A DNA stretch of 64,000 nucleotides from Actinomadura madurae (GTDB taxonomy: Bacteria; Actinomycetota; Actinomycetes; Streptosporangiales; Streptosporangiaceae): assembly GCF_900115095.1 (NCBI RefSeq), contig NZ_FOVH01000027.1, positions 41,206-105,205 on the forward strand, written 5' to 3'. Position 1 is the stretch's first letter; the number at the start of each line of letters is the position of its first letter. Shown one piece after another: positions 8,190-15,432 of the stretch. A program made the translations under genes and the position numbers. The notes below the pieces were generated by a model that searched no databases, had not been told where the DNA came from, and worked only from the letters and a program-made list of their open reading frames with translations.

Positions 8190-9320
8190 CTACCTCGCCG
8201 GGGTGAGCTCTTCCAGGGCGAGGTGGACGAGAACCTTCAGATGGCGGGCCCGCAGCGGGATCGGAGCCTCCAGCAGCGGCGGGACCCGCTGGTCCCATGA
8301 GGCCGCGGCGATCGTCAGCTTGAGCGCGCCGTCCTCGTCGCCGGAGACCAGGGCGAGCGCGAGGTCCAGCGCCGGGCTCGGCCCCTCGACCCGACGCCGG
8401 AACGCCTCGAACTCGGGCGGCGCGCCGCCGTCCATGCCCAGGGCCGCCAGAACGATCAGCCAGGCGCGTGCCGACGCGGACGCGTCCGGCCAGAGCGCCA
8501 TGAGGTCGGGAATCCGCTCGATGACGGCCCGGCATGAGGCGGCCTCGTACGAGCCGGCCTCGTTCGTGCCGGCCTCGGCGGTGACCGGCACGGGGTCGAT
8601 GGTGGCGATGTAGGCCAGGTGGATCAGCAGGTCCAGGCGGTACTCGGGGGTCAGCCGCGGTGCGCGGGCGAGCTGCACGAGGAACCCGACGGTCTCCGGG
8701 GTGCAGTCGTAGCAGGTGTCCTGATGGACGACCGTGCTGAAGTACTCCTCGGTGAACTCGTCCCACGCCTCGTCGTTGGCGGCGAGGCCCCGCAAGATGT
8801 CCGGGACGTCGTCCGCCGGCCCGTAGGCGCCGGTCAGCGCCGCCCAGTCGACGTCGTCCAGACCCAGCAGCACGACGGGCTCGCCCGTGGGGCCGTCCGA
8901 GGGCTCCGGGTTCGCGAGATCGTGGACGATGACCGGGCGTGGCGCGCGGGCCGGTTCGGAGGAGAGCGCCGACAGGCGCGCGTCCCGCACCTGCCCGGCG
9001 GTCCGGTCGCAGATCGTCTCTCCCTCGGGGAGGAAGCGGCGGGCCGTCTCCGGCAAGGCCGTCGAGAGCCGGACGGTACCGCCCAGGTCCTCGCTCAACC
9101 GGGAGACGATCCGGTTCTCGGCGGCCGCCCACCAGGTCTCGTCGTCGTCCGGGAAGGGCCCCTCGTCGAGGCTGTCGATCCGCCATCCGGAGCCGGGCGC
9201 GGGGGCGACGCGAACGAGCGCGTGGCCGCGGGCGGCCAGCTCCTGGGCGCCGTTCCGGGCGGTCTCCTCGTCCGGGACGACGAGGCTGTACGTGGTGGCG
9301 AGCCGCGGAACCTGGCTCAC
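8190..9320 (-). CDS. uncharacterised protein, coupled to YcxB-like gene
   Basis: 376 aa, acidic and soluble, with no signal peptide or membrane helix. The start is GTG 9320-9318, overlapping the TGA of the upstream YcxB-like gene (GTGA), so the two are translationally coupled. Residues 1-110 form an alpha/beta region opening with SQVPRLATTYSLVVPDE. The second half (DEFTEEYFSTVVHQ onward) is all-helical with repeated Leu-rich helices and may be HEAT-like. Similar proteins in actinomycetes are annotated hypothetical. Pairing with a membrane-anchored YcxB partner suggests that they act together, but no function can be assigned. Confidence 0.65.
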   Translation of the reverse strand: MSQVPRLATTYSLVVPDEETARNGAQELAARGHALVRVAPAPGSGWRIDSLDEGPFPDDDETWWAAAENRIVSRLSEDLGGTVRLSTALPETARRFLPEGETICDRTAGQVRDARLSALSSEPARAPRPVIVHDLANPEPSDGPTGEPVVLLGLDDVDWAALTGAYGPADDVPDILRGLAANDEAWDEFTEEYFSTVVHQDTCYDCTPETVGFLVQLARAPRLTPEYRLDLLIHLAYIATIDPVPVTAEAGTNEAGSYEAASCRAVIERIPDLMALWPDASASARAWLIVLAALGMDGGAPPEFEAFRRRVEGPSPALDLALALVSGDEDGALKLTIAAASWDQRVPPLLEAPIPLRARHLKVLVHLALEELTPAR

Positions 9321-9796
9321 TTGGCTCCGACCGGCGTCCGGGCGGCCAGGAAGCCGTCTATCTCGGCGCGCTGGGCGGGGTCGAAGGCGGCCTTGGGGAG
9401 GAACGCGGCGGGCTGCTTGCTCACGAAGAGCACCCAGAACTCCGGGGTCGCGGCGACGTCGGAGAGCATCGACCAGCGCATCATCGTGGTGGACTGGTCG
9501 GTGCGGGCCTCGTAGCCCTCGGCGGTCACCCGCAGCGTCGTGGGGACGCAGAGGAACGCGAGCTGCTGCCTGGCACGCTTGCGCAGCCACCAGTTGCCAG
9601 CGAGGGGCGCGAGGACCGACGACACGAGCAGCGCGATGCCCAGCTTCAGCTCGCCGGTGAGGAAGAAGACGGCGGAGCCCACGAGCAGGGCCGACACCAG
9701 GACCGCGTACAGAGCCGTGAGCTGGCGCCGGAGACCCCGGGTGAACGCCCGGACCACCTCGTCCGGCGTGGGCTGGTAGCTGACCGTGATGTCCAC
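9317..9796 (-). CDS. YcxB-like membrane protein
   Basis: 159 aa from GTG 9796, which has AAAGGCGG upstream; a longer ORF from 9847 would collide with the AraC gene. Two hydrophobic helices (LYAVLVSALLVGSAVFFLTG and LGIALLVSSVLAPLAG) follow an N-terminal ITVSYQPTPDEVVRAF strand/helix. A YcxB-like C-terminal domain follows (LRVTAEGYEARTDQS, then WSMLSDVAATPEFWVLFVSK). This TM hairpin plus PH-like domain arrangement is typical of the family. The biochemical role is unknown. It is the first gene of a two-gene unit. Confidence 0.75.
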   Translation of the reverse strand: MDITVSYQPTPDEVVRAFTRGLRRQLTALYAVLVSALLVGSAVFFLTGELKLGIALLVSSVLAPLAGNWWLRKRARQQLAFLCVPTTLRVTAEGYEARTDQSTTMMRWSMLSDVAATPEFWVLFVSKQPAAFLPKAAFDPAQRAEIDGFLAARTPVGAK

Positions 9797-9824
9797 GTTG
9801 CCGCCTTTGTTTGGAGTGTCGCGC

Positions 9825-10790
9825 TCATCCTTCAGGTGGGCGTTCACCTGCGCAAGCTTCCGCGCGCACCTCCGAGGGGGTGCGGCCGAACCGGGCCCGG
9901 AAGTGGCGGGCGAAGTGGGCCTGGCTGGAGAAGCCCCAGCGGTAGGCGACGTCCGCGATGGTCCCGCGGGCGGCGTCCGGCGCGGTGAGGTCGCCGTGCG
10001 CGCGCCGGAGGCGGCGTTCCAGGATGTGCCGGGACGGGGTGGTGCCCGCCGGCTCGAAGATCCGGCCGAGATGCCGGACCGACACCCCGAGCGCGGCGGC
10101 GACCCGGCCGGGAGAGAGGCGGGCGTCGTGCAGGTGCCGTTCGATGTAGTCCTGGGCGACGATCAGCCGGGTCCGGTACGCGGCGGGCGCGGGACGTCCG
10201 CCGGCGCGCTCGGCGGCCAGGAGCCCGAGCAGGTCCAGGACGCCGTCCCGGGCGGTCGCGTGCGGCGCCTCCAGGACGGAGCGGAGCGTCCGGAGCAGCT
10301 CGCCCTCCCGGGCCGTGCCGCGTCCGAACACCATGGGCGCGGGGACGCCGCCCGCCATGCACCGCTCGGCGAACACCTCGCGCGGGACGTCGACCAGGAA
10401 CTGCCGCATGGACGAGGAGAACCCGAACAGGTAGGGGCGGCGCGTGTCGTACAGGACGAGGTCCCCGGCCGTGGCGGCGAGGCAGCCGTGCTCGTGCAGG
10501 AAGACCGCCTCGCCCTCGACCAGCAGGGACGCGAACACCGACTCCTTCGGGACGGCCCTGGCGATCTGCGGGGTGCGTTCGATGGCGTGGGCGTTGCCGC
10601 TGATGTCGGCCAGCCGCACGTCCCCGAGCCGGAAGTTGGCCTGCCGCGCCAGCAGCCCCTGCTCGGAGTAGGACGTGCAGGCCAGCCCGACCAGCGCCCT
10701 GCGGTTGTAGTCCTCCCAGTAGTCGATGCGGTCGCGCGGGTCGACGTCCTCGGTGCTGGCCTGGGAGATCATCGGTGCGGGCGCCGGCAT
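9825..10790 (-). CDS. AraC family transcriptional regulator
   Basis: 321 aa. The N-terminal half is an AraC-binding-like (cupin-type) sensor, DRIDYWEDYNRRALVGLAC to about residue 170. The C-terminal HTH_18 is at about residues 205-305: LIVAQDYIERHLHD, LSPGRVAAALGVSVRHLGRIF, then IADVAYRWGFSSQAHFARHFRARFGRTPSE. ATG 10790 follows GGGAGGAG. It lies downstream of the cupin dioxygenase gene on the same strand with a short gap, so it may be co-transcribed and control that gene. The inducer is unknown. Confidence 0.9.
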   Translation of the reverse strand: MPAPAPMISQASTEDVDPRDRIDYWEDYNRRALVGLACTSYSEQGLLARQANFRLGDVRLADISGNAHAIERTPQIARAVPKESVFASLLVEGEAVFLHEHGCLAATAGDLVLYDTRRPYLFGFSSSMRQFLVDVPREVFAERCMAGGVPAPMVFGRGTAREGELLRTLRSVLEAPHATARDGVLDLLGLLAAERAGGRPAPAAYRTRLIVAQDYIERHLHDARLSPGRVAAALGVSVRHLGRIFEPAGTTPSRHILERRLRRAHGDLTAPDAARGTIADVAYRWGFSSQAHFARHFRARFGRTPSEVRAEACAGERPPEG

Positions 10791-10849
10791 GGTCTGCTCC
10801 TCCCGAGGTGGGGTGTCCTCGGGCGGAGCCTACGTCGTGGCCGGGAGGC

Positions 10850-11383
10850 TCAGCGGAACAGCGAGTCGACGAGGTCCGCGCCCAGGCCGACCTCGGCGTA
10901 GTGCTTGCGGCACATATCGATGTAGTCGTGGACGTCGAAGTAGCCGTCCGGGTCGCCGTTCTCGTCCAGCCAGATGAGCGGGCCCTTGACGATGAACAGC
11001 GTCTTCATCGGCTCCTCGTCCTCGTAGGCGACGAGGGTGTGCCCTTCGCCCGGCGCCTCGTAGACGAAGTCGCCCGCCGTCGCCGTCCAGGGGCGTTCGA
11101 GGTACCCCCACTTGCCGGAGATGGTGTAGGCGAACACCTCGTGCGGGTGGTAGTGCCGGTTGACGAGCCCGGCCTCCTTGGACCGCAGGATGTCGGACCA
11201 CGTGTTGTCCTTCACGTTGATCCACAGCGGCCTCGATCCGACGGTGTCGGTGAACGGCACGTAGTAGCGGTCGTCGTCGGTGGCGACCTTGGACAGGTAC
11301 ACCTCCGGCAGCGCGTCCGGCTTCTGCGAGTTCTCGATCGGCTTGAGGTCCTTCCAGAACTCCGAACCAGGCTTCTCCGGCAT
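10850..11383 (-). CDS. cupin protein, 2,4'-dihydroxyacetophenone dioxygenase family
   Basis: 177 aa single-domain cupin. Metal ligands are seen in NRHYHPHEVFAYTISGKWGY (His-x-His and a downstream Glu) and GEGHTLVAYED (second-motif His). Overall it resembles the 2,4'-dihydroxyacetophenone dioxygenase group, which cleaves aromatic ketones using Fe(II), but many relatives are uncharacterised. An AraC regulator lies just downstream. Substrate assignment is by family resemblance only. The upstream interval 11384-11569 is shared with the divergent ArsR-type operon. Confidence 0.75.
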   Translation of the reverse strand: MPEKPGSEFWKDLKPIENSQKPDALPEVYLSKVATDDDRYYVPFTDTVGSRPLWINVKDNTWSDILRSKEAGLVNRHYHPHEVFAYTISGKWGYLERPWTATAGDFVYEAPGEGHTLVAYEDEEPMKTLFIVKGPLIWLDENGDPDGYFDVHDYIDMCRKHYAEVGLGADLVDSLFR

Positions 11384-11490
11384 GGGACGGCTCCTCTCGC
11401 GGTCGCGTCACCGCGAGTGAAGCCCGTCCGGCCGGTCCTGTCTTTCCTCTGGCGGACGCCCCGCCTTGTTGATGCCGGACATGCCGGTAG

Positions 11491-11542
11491 TGCAACCGTA
11501 GGGTTGCGCCTCGATGGGCTCATGTGCAACCCTGTGGTTGCA
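11491..11542. promoter_or_regulatory. two matching palindromes, probable ArsR-family operators
   Basis: GCAACC-4 nt-GGTTGC occurs twice: 11492-11497 with 11502-11507, and 11526-11531 with 11536-11541. The second extends to 7-bp arms (11525-11542). The centres are 34 bp apart, about three helical turns. They lie directly upstream of the SRPBCC-ArsR-MFS operon, fitting autoregulation by the ArsR protein encoded at 12004. A role on the divergent cupin promoter is also possible. Confidence 0.65.
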
Positions 11543-11569
11543 ACAACGGTACGAGTGAGGAGCGATCAC

Positions 11570-12007
11570 ATGAGTGAGGACCGGATTGAACGCGAAACCC
11601 TGATCGCGGCATCCTTGGAGCGGGTCTGGTCGCTGGTGACCGATCCCGGGTTCTGGGTGAACGACGAGCCGGGCCCGACCGGCGCGGCCAAGGAAGGCGA
11701 GTCGACAGTGGCGAAGAACTCCGAGTACGGGGACTTCCCCGTGCGCGTGGAGAAGGTCGAGCCGCCGACGTACGTCGCCTACCGCTGGGCCAGCGCCTTT
11801 CCCGGAGAAGAGCTGCGCGACGACAACAGCACCCTCGTGGAGTTCACACTGACCCCCGAGGGCGCCAAGACGCGGCTCCGCGTCGTCGAGAGCGGGTTCG
11901 CGCTGCTGGCCGGTTCCGAGGACCTGCGCCGCAAGGCGCTGGAGGACAACTCGGGCGGCTGGCCCCAGGTCCTGGACGCCTTCAAGTCCCGCGCCGAGGC
12001 CGCGTGA
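11570..12007 (+). CDS. SRPBCC (AHSA1/START-like) domain protein
   Basis: 145 aa from ATG 11570, with GAGGAG upstream. It reads as an Aha1/SRPBCC ligand-binding fold: IERETLIAASLERVWSLVTDPGFW at the start, a central VRVEKVEPPTYVAYRW, and a C-terminal helix (GGWPQVLDAFKSRAEA). Small SRPBCC proteins encoded with ArsR regulators are common in actinobacteria and presumably bind a hydrophobic ligand. The stop overlaps the ArsR start by four bases (GTGA). First gene of the operon 11570-14623. Confidence 0.85.
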   Translation: MSEDRIERETLIAASLERVWSLVTDPGFWVNDEPGPTGAAKEGESTVAKNSEYGDFPVRVEKVEPPTYVAYRWASAFPGEELRDDNSTLVEFTLTPEGAKTRLRVVESGFALLAGSEDLRRKALEDNSGGWPQVLDAFKSRAEAA

Positions 12008-12357
12008 CCGACACCCCGCGCGACGGCGTCGCGTCGGTCGACAGCGTCTTCGCGGCGCTGGCCGATCCGACGCGGCGCCGCCTGCTCGATCTCCTCGCCG
12101 AACAGGGCGAGGCCACCGCCACCACGCTCGCCGGACGGCTCCCCGTCTCGCGGCAGGCGGTGGTGAAGCACCTCGCCGTCCTGGACGCCGCCGAGCTGGT
12201 CACCTGCAGCCGGGTCGGACGCGAGGTGCGCTACGCGGTGCGTCCCGCCGCCCTGAACGCGACGGCGCGGTGGATGGCCGCGCTCGCGGCCGACTGGGAC
12301 CGCCGCCTGGCGAACATCAAGCGCATCGCCGAAGAAGCCGAGCAAGACGCCCCCTGA
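12004..12357 (+). CDS. ArsR family winged-helix repressor
   Basis: 117 aa. Winged helix: VFAALADPTRRRLLDLLAEQ, TATTLAGRLPVSRQAVVKHL (recognition helix), LVTCSRVGREVRYAVRP (wing), and a dimerising C-terminal helix. No ArsR-type metal cysteines (ELCVCDL) are present, so it belongs to the non-metal subgroup that pairs with SRPBCC genes. GTG 12004 overlaps the upstream stop. Likely operators are the twin palindromes at 11491-11542. Confidence 0.9.
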   Translation: MTDTPRDGVASVDSVFAALADPTRRRLLDLLAEQGEATATTLAGRLPVSRQAVVKHLAVLDAAELVTCSRVGREVRYAVRPAALNATARWMAALAADWDRRLANIKRIAEEAEQDAP

Positions 12358-12405
12358 CCACCCCACCTGCGCATTTTCTGTTCTTTGTGGAAGGTGTGTT
12401 CTCGC

Positions 12406-13827
12406 ATGTCCACTGAAGCCATGTCACCTCCGCGCATCGAAGGCCGGCAGCGCCTGGTCGTTCTCGTCCTGCTCGGTGCCGGGTTCATGCTGTCCGTCGA
12501 TTTCTCGATCCTGAACGTCGCGCTGCCGATGGTCGGGGAGGGCGTCGGGCTGGACGTGACCGACCTGTCCTGGATCGCGTCCGCCTACGCGTTGCCCGCG
12601 GCCGGCTTCACGCTGGTGTTCGGCCGGATGGCGGACCTGTTCGGCCGCCGCAGGCTGTTCCTGGCCGGGATGGCGCTGCTGACGGCGGCCTCGCTGCTCG
12701 GCGGCTTCGCGTCCGGCCCCGAGACCCTGCTGGCCGCTCGCGCGCTGCAGGGGTTCGCCACCGCGATGGCGGCGCCCGCCGCGCTGTCCCTGATCACCAG
12801 CACGTTCGAGGAGGGCGCGCTGCGCGAGCGCGTCCTCGGGTTCAACGGCGCCCTGCTGTCCGCCGGCTTCACCGTCGGCGCGCTGGTCGGCGGCGCCTTG
12901 GTCGGTCTGCTGAGCTGGCGGGCGGCGTTCTTCATCAACGTCCCGGTCGCGGTGGCCATCCTGGTGGCCACCCCCGCCCTGATCGGCGAGAGCAGCCGTC
13001 CCGCCCGGACACGGCTGGACCTGCCCGGGGCCGTGACCGTGACCGGCGGCCTGCTGGCCGTGATCTACGCGGTCGTCGAGCGGAACGTCCCCGCGGCCAT
13101 CGCCGGCGTCCTGCTGCTCTCCGCCTTCTGGGTGATCGAGCTGCGCTCGCCCGCCCCGCTCGCCCCGGTGCGCATCCTGCGCCGCCCCACGGTGAAGTGG
13201 GGCAACTACGCGGGCCTCGTCATCTTCGTCATGGAGCCCGCGATGATCTTCCTGACGACGCTCTACCTGCAGAACGTCCTCGGCTTCTCGCCGCTCGCCA
13301 CCGGCGCCGTCTTCGGCGTCCCCGGCCTGGCGTCCGTCGCCGCCGGGGTGATCGGCGGACGGGTCATCGGGCGCTTCGGCGGGCGGGCCGTCCTGACCAC
13401 GGGCCTGGCCGTGCAAGGCCTGGCGACGCTGCCCCTGGTGTTCCTCGGCACCGGCCGGATCGCGCTCGTCATCCTGATCCCGGCGCTGTTCATCGGCTTC
13501 TTCGGGCACGTGAGCGCGATCGTGGCGTACACCGTCACGGGGACCTCGGGCCTGCCGAACGAGGAGCAGGGGCTGGCGACCGGGCTGACCCTGATGACGC
13601 AGCAGGTCGCCATCACCGCCGGCGTCCCGATCCTCAGCGCGGTCGCCGCGACGCGAAGCGGGGAGCTGACCGGCTTCCACTTCGCGCTGAGCGTGAACGT
13701 GGCCGTGACGCTGGCCAGCGCGGTCCTCGTCTGGTTCGGGCTCCGCCGCCGCGGCGAGGACGGTCCCGCGCCGGCGCCCGTCAAGGTGTCCGCGTCCTCG
13801 GACCTCCCTGTCGGAGGCTCCGCCTAG
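12406..13827 (+). CDS. MFS transporter, DHA2-type
   Basis: 473 aa from ATG 12406, with GGAAGGTG upstream. It has about 14 hydrophobic segments; motif D1 is FSILNVALPMVGEG and motif A is GRMADLFGRRR. The third-to-fourth helix region (RALQGFATAMAAPAALSLI) is typical of drug:H+ antiporters. It is placed in the ArsR operon, so expression should be induced when ArsR is released. It probably exports a toxic small molecule. The specific substrate is unknown. Confidence 0.9.
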   Translation: MSTEAMSPPRIEGRQRLVVLVLLGAGFMLSVDFSILNVALPMVGEGVGLDVTDLSWIASAYALPAAGFTLVFGRMADLFGRRRLFLAGMALLTAASLLGGFASGPETLLAARALQGFATAMAAPAALSLITSTFEEGALRERVLGFNGALLSAGFTVGALVGGALVGLLSWRAAFFINVPVAVAILVATPALIGESSRPARTRLDLPGAVTVTGGLLAVIYAVVERNVPAAIAGVLLLSAFWVIELRSPAPLAPVRILRRPTVKWGNYAGLVIFVMEPAMIFLTTLYLQNVLGFSPLATGAVFGVPGLASVAAGVIGGRVIGRFGGRAVLTTGLAVQGLATLPLVFLGTGRIALVILIPALFIGFFGHVSAIVAYTVTGTSGLPNEEQGLATGLTLMTQQVAITAGVPILSAVAATRSGELTGFHFALSVNVAVTLASAVLVWFGLRRRGEDGPAPAPVKVSASSDLPVGGSA

Positions 13828-13837
13828 GGTTCCGGCC

Positions 13838-14623
13838 ATGGACCTCGGACTCTCGGGACGGCGCGCACTGGTGACGGCGAGCAGCGGCGGGATCGGCGCG
13901 GCGGTGGCCCGCCGGCTGGCCGGCGAGGGCTGCGCCGTCCTGGTGCACGGCCGTGACGAGGGACGGGCCTCGGAGGTCGCGCAGAGCGTGCGCGGCGAGT
14001 GCGACGTCGTGCTCGGCGACCTCACCGACGACGAGGCCGCCGCCGAGGTCGCGTCGCGGGCCCGCCGCTGGGGCGTGGACGTCCTGGTGAACAACGCGGG
14101 CCCGTTCGCCGAGCACGACTGGGAGACCGCCGAGCCGTCCGCCTGGCTGGACGCGATGAACGGCAACGTGGTGTCCGCGGTGCGGCTGATCCGCGGGCTC
14201 GTCCCCCCGATGCGCGAGCGCGGCTGGGGACGGATCGTCAACGTCGGCAGCCGCGCCGCGACCACGCCCCTCCCGAACATGGTCGACTACTCCGCCGCGA
14301 AGGCCGCCGTCGTCAACATGACCACCGGCCTCGCCCGCCACCTCGCCGGGTCGGGGATCACCGCGAACACCGTGAGCCCCGGCGTGATCGTCACCGAGGG
14401 CATGCGCCGCATGTTCGAGGACCGCGCCGCCGCCCAGGGCCGCCCGGCGGAATGGCGCGAGCTGGAGCCGGAGGTCCTGGCCGAGTACGCCCCGAACCCC
14501 AGCGGACGCCTCGGCGCCGAAGACGACATCGCCGCCGCCGTCGCCTTCCTCGCCAGCCCCCTGGCCGGCTACGTCAACGGCATCAACCTCCGCATCGACG
14601 GCGGCATCACGCCGGTTCCGTAA
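13838..14623 (+). CDS. SDR family oxidoreductase
   Basis: 261 aa classical short-chain dehydrogenase: cofactor motif TASSGGIG near the N-terminus, NNAG at about residue 87, and catalytic Ser (NVGSRAAT) and Tyr-x-x-x-Lys (VDYSAAK). The C-terminal block NGINLRIDGGITPVP is the usual substrate/tetramer end. It begins 10 bp after the MFS stop, so it is probably the last gene of the ArsR-controlled operon. The substrate is unknown. Confidence 0.9.
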   Translation: MDLGLSGRRALVTASSGGIGAAVARRLAGEGCAVLVHGRDEGRASEVAQSVRGECDVVLGDLTDDEAAAEVASRARRWGVDVLVNNAGPFAEHDWETAEPSAWLDAMNGNVVSAVRLIRGLVPPMRERGWGRIVNVGSRAATTPLPNMVDYSAAKAAVVNMTTGLARHLAGSGITANTVSPGVIVTEGMRRMFEDRAAAQGRPAEWRELEPEVLAEYAPNPSGRLGAEDDIAAAVAFLASPLAGYVNGINLRIDGGITPVP

Positions 14624-14685
14624 GCCCGTCGGGCAGGTCGGCGACGCGGCGGTCACCCTCCCGTCCACTCCTCGCAGGAACCTCC

Positions 14686-14713
14686 GGGTTCTATGGCAAG
14701 TGCCACAGAACCC
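14686..14713 (+). promoter_or_regulatory. 28-bp palindrome upstream of NUDIX-cyclase pair
   Basis: GGGTTCT-A-TGGCA (14686-14698), AG, then TGCCA-C-AGAACCC (14701-14713): arms of 7+5 bp with one mismatch and a two-base centre. Its centre lies about 55 bp before the start at 14755. Too tight for a good RNA hairpin, so more likely a dimeric-protein binding site. Confidence 0.5.
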
Positions 14714-14754
14714 GATGGCGGCACGGCGCAGGATGGAGGCGGGAGGTCAGCGAG

Positions 14755-15432
14755 ATGGCGGCAGGCCGGCGTGAGCGGCGCGAGATGCGAGTGTCGTTCG
14801 CCGCGCTGCTGCGGATCAGGGACGACGACCGGCACGTGCTGCTGCATTCGCCGAGCCGTCCCGGATCCTTCAATCCGCCGGGTGGCGTCTACAAGTACTT
14901 CCGGCCCGCGGCGCGGATCCTGGACGCCCTCGGATACCGTGCCGACCGCGCCGCTCCCCTCGCCGAGGACATGCGCTCGGACCTGAGGGGATTTCTGCCG
15001 GCATCATCCCTGGGCGCCTTCCAGAGATGGTTCTCCACCGGCGCCTACCGGGAGGACGCCACCGAGTGCCTGCGGCGGGAGCTGGCCGAGGAACTGGCGG
15101 AATCCGAGCTCCACCACCTGGTGCCCGACACGTTCGGCGCCCGCTTCGAACACGTCCGGACGGTGGTCGAGGACGTTCCCGCGAGGCCGGGCAGGGCCTA
15201 CCGGCAGGTACGCCACCTGGAGGTGTACGAGCCGATCCTGAACGGAGACGCGATCGCGCGGCTCTGCCGGTCGCTGGTCGCGTCCGGGATGGACGAAGGG
15301 GTGCCCGCGGTGATCTGCGCCTCGTCGGACCAGATCGCGCACGGCCGCAGCGGCGCCGCGCTGATCGGCGGACACGCGGCCTACCTCATCGGCGACAGGC
15401 GGTTTCATGCGGATCTTCCCATGGTCCGATGA
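14755..15432 (+). CDS. NUDIX hydrolase resembling SMODS-associated NUDIX
   Basis: 225 aa from ATG 14755, with GGGAGG at 14741-14746. The N-terminal strand MRVSFAALLRIRDDDRHVLL and the SFNPPGGVYKYF loop lead to a long helical insertion (about residues 50-92). The NUDIX core helix follows: Glu100, seven residues, then RELAEE at 108-113, with the catalytic acids intact but both framing glycines replaced (Ser and Ala). The PPGG-K-YF loop and the long insertion resemble the SMODS-associated NUDIX family of nucleotide-second-messenger systems; this is recalled, not searched. It overlaps the cyclase gene by 26 bp, so the two products are very probably functionally linked. Confidence 0.75.
   Translation: MAAGRRERREMRVSFAALLRIRDDDRHVLLHSPSRPGSFNPPGGVYKYFRPAARILDALGYRADRAAPLAEDMRSDLRGFLPASSLGAFQRWFSTGAYREDATECLRRELAEELAESELHHLVPDTFGARFEHVRTVVEDVPARPGRAYRQVRHLEVYEPILNGDAIARLCRSLVASGMDEGVPAVICASSDQIAHGRSGAALIGGHAAYLIGDRRFHADLPMVR

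Noticed and set aside
8190..9847. YcxB-like gene plus partner as a toxin-antitoxin or toxin-immunity pair
   Set aside because: Coupling is real, but no toxin domain, secretion signal or known immunity motif is visible. Size and composition do not support it.
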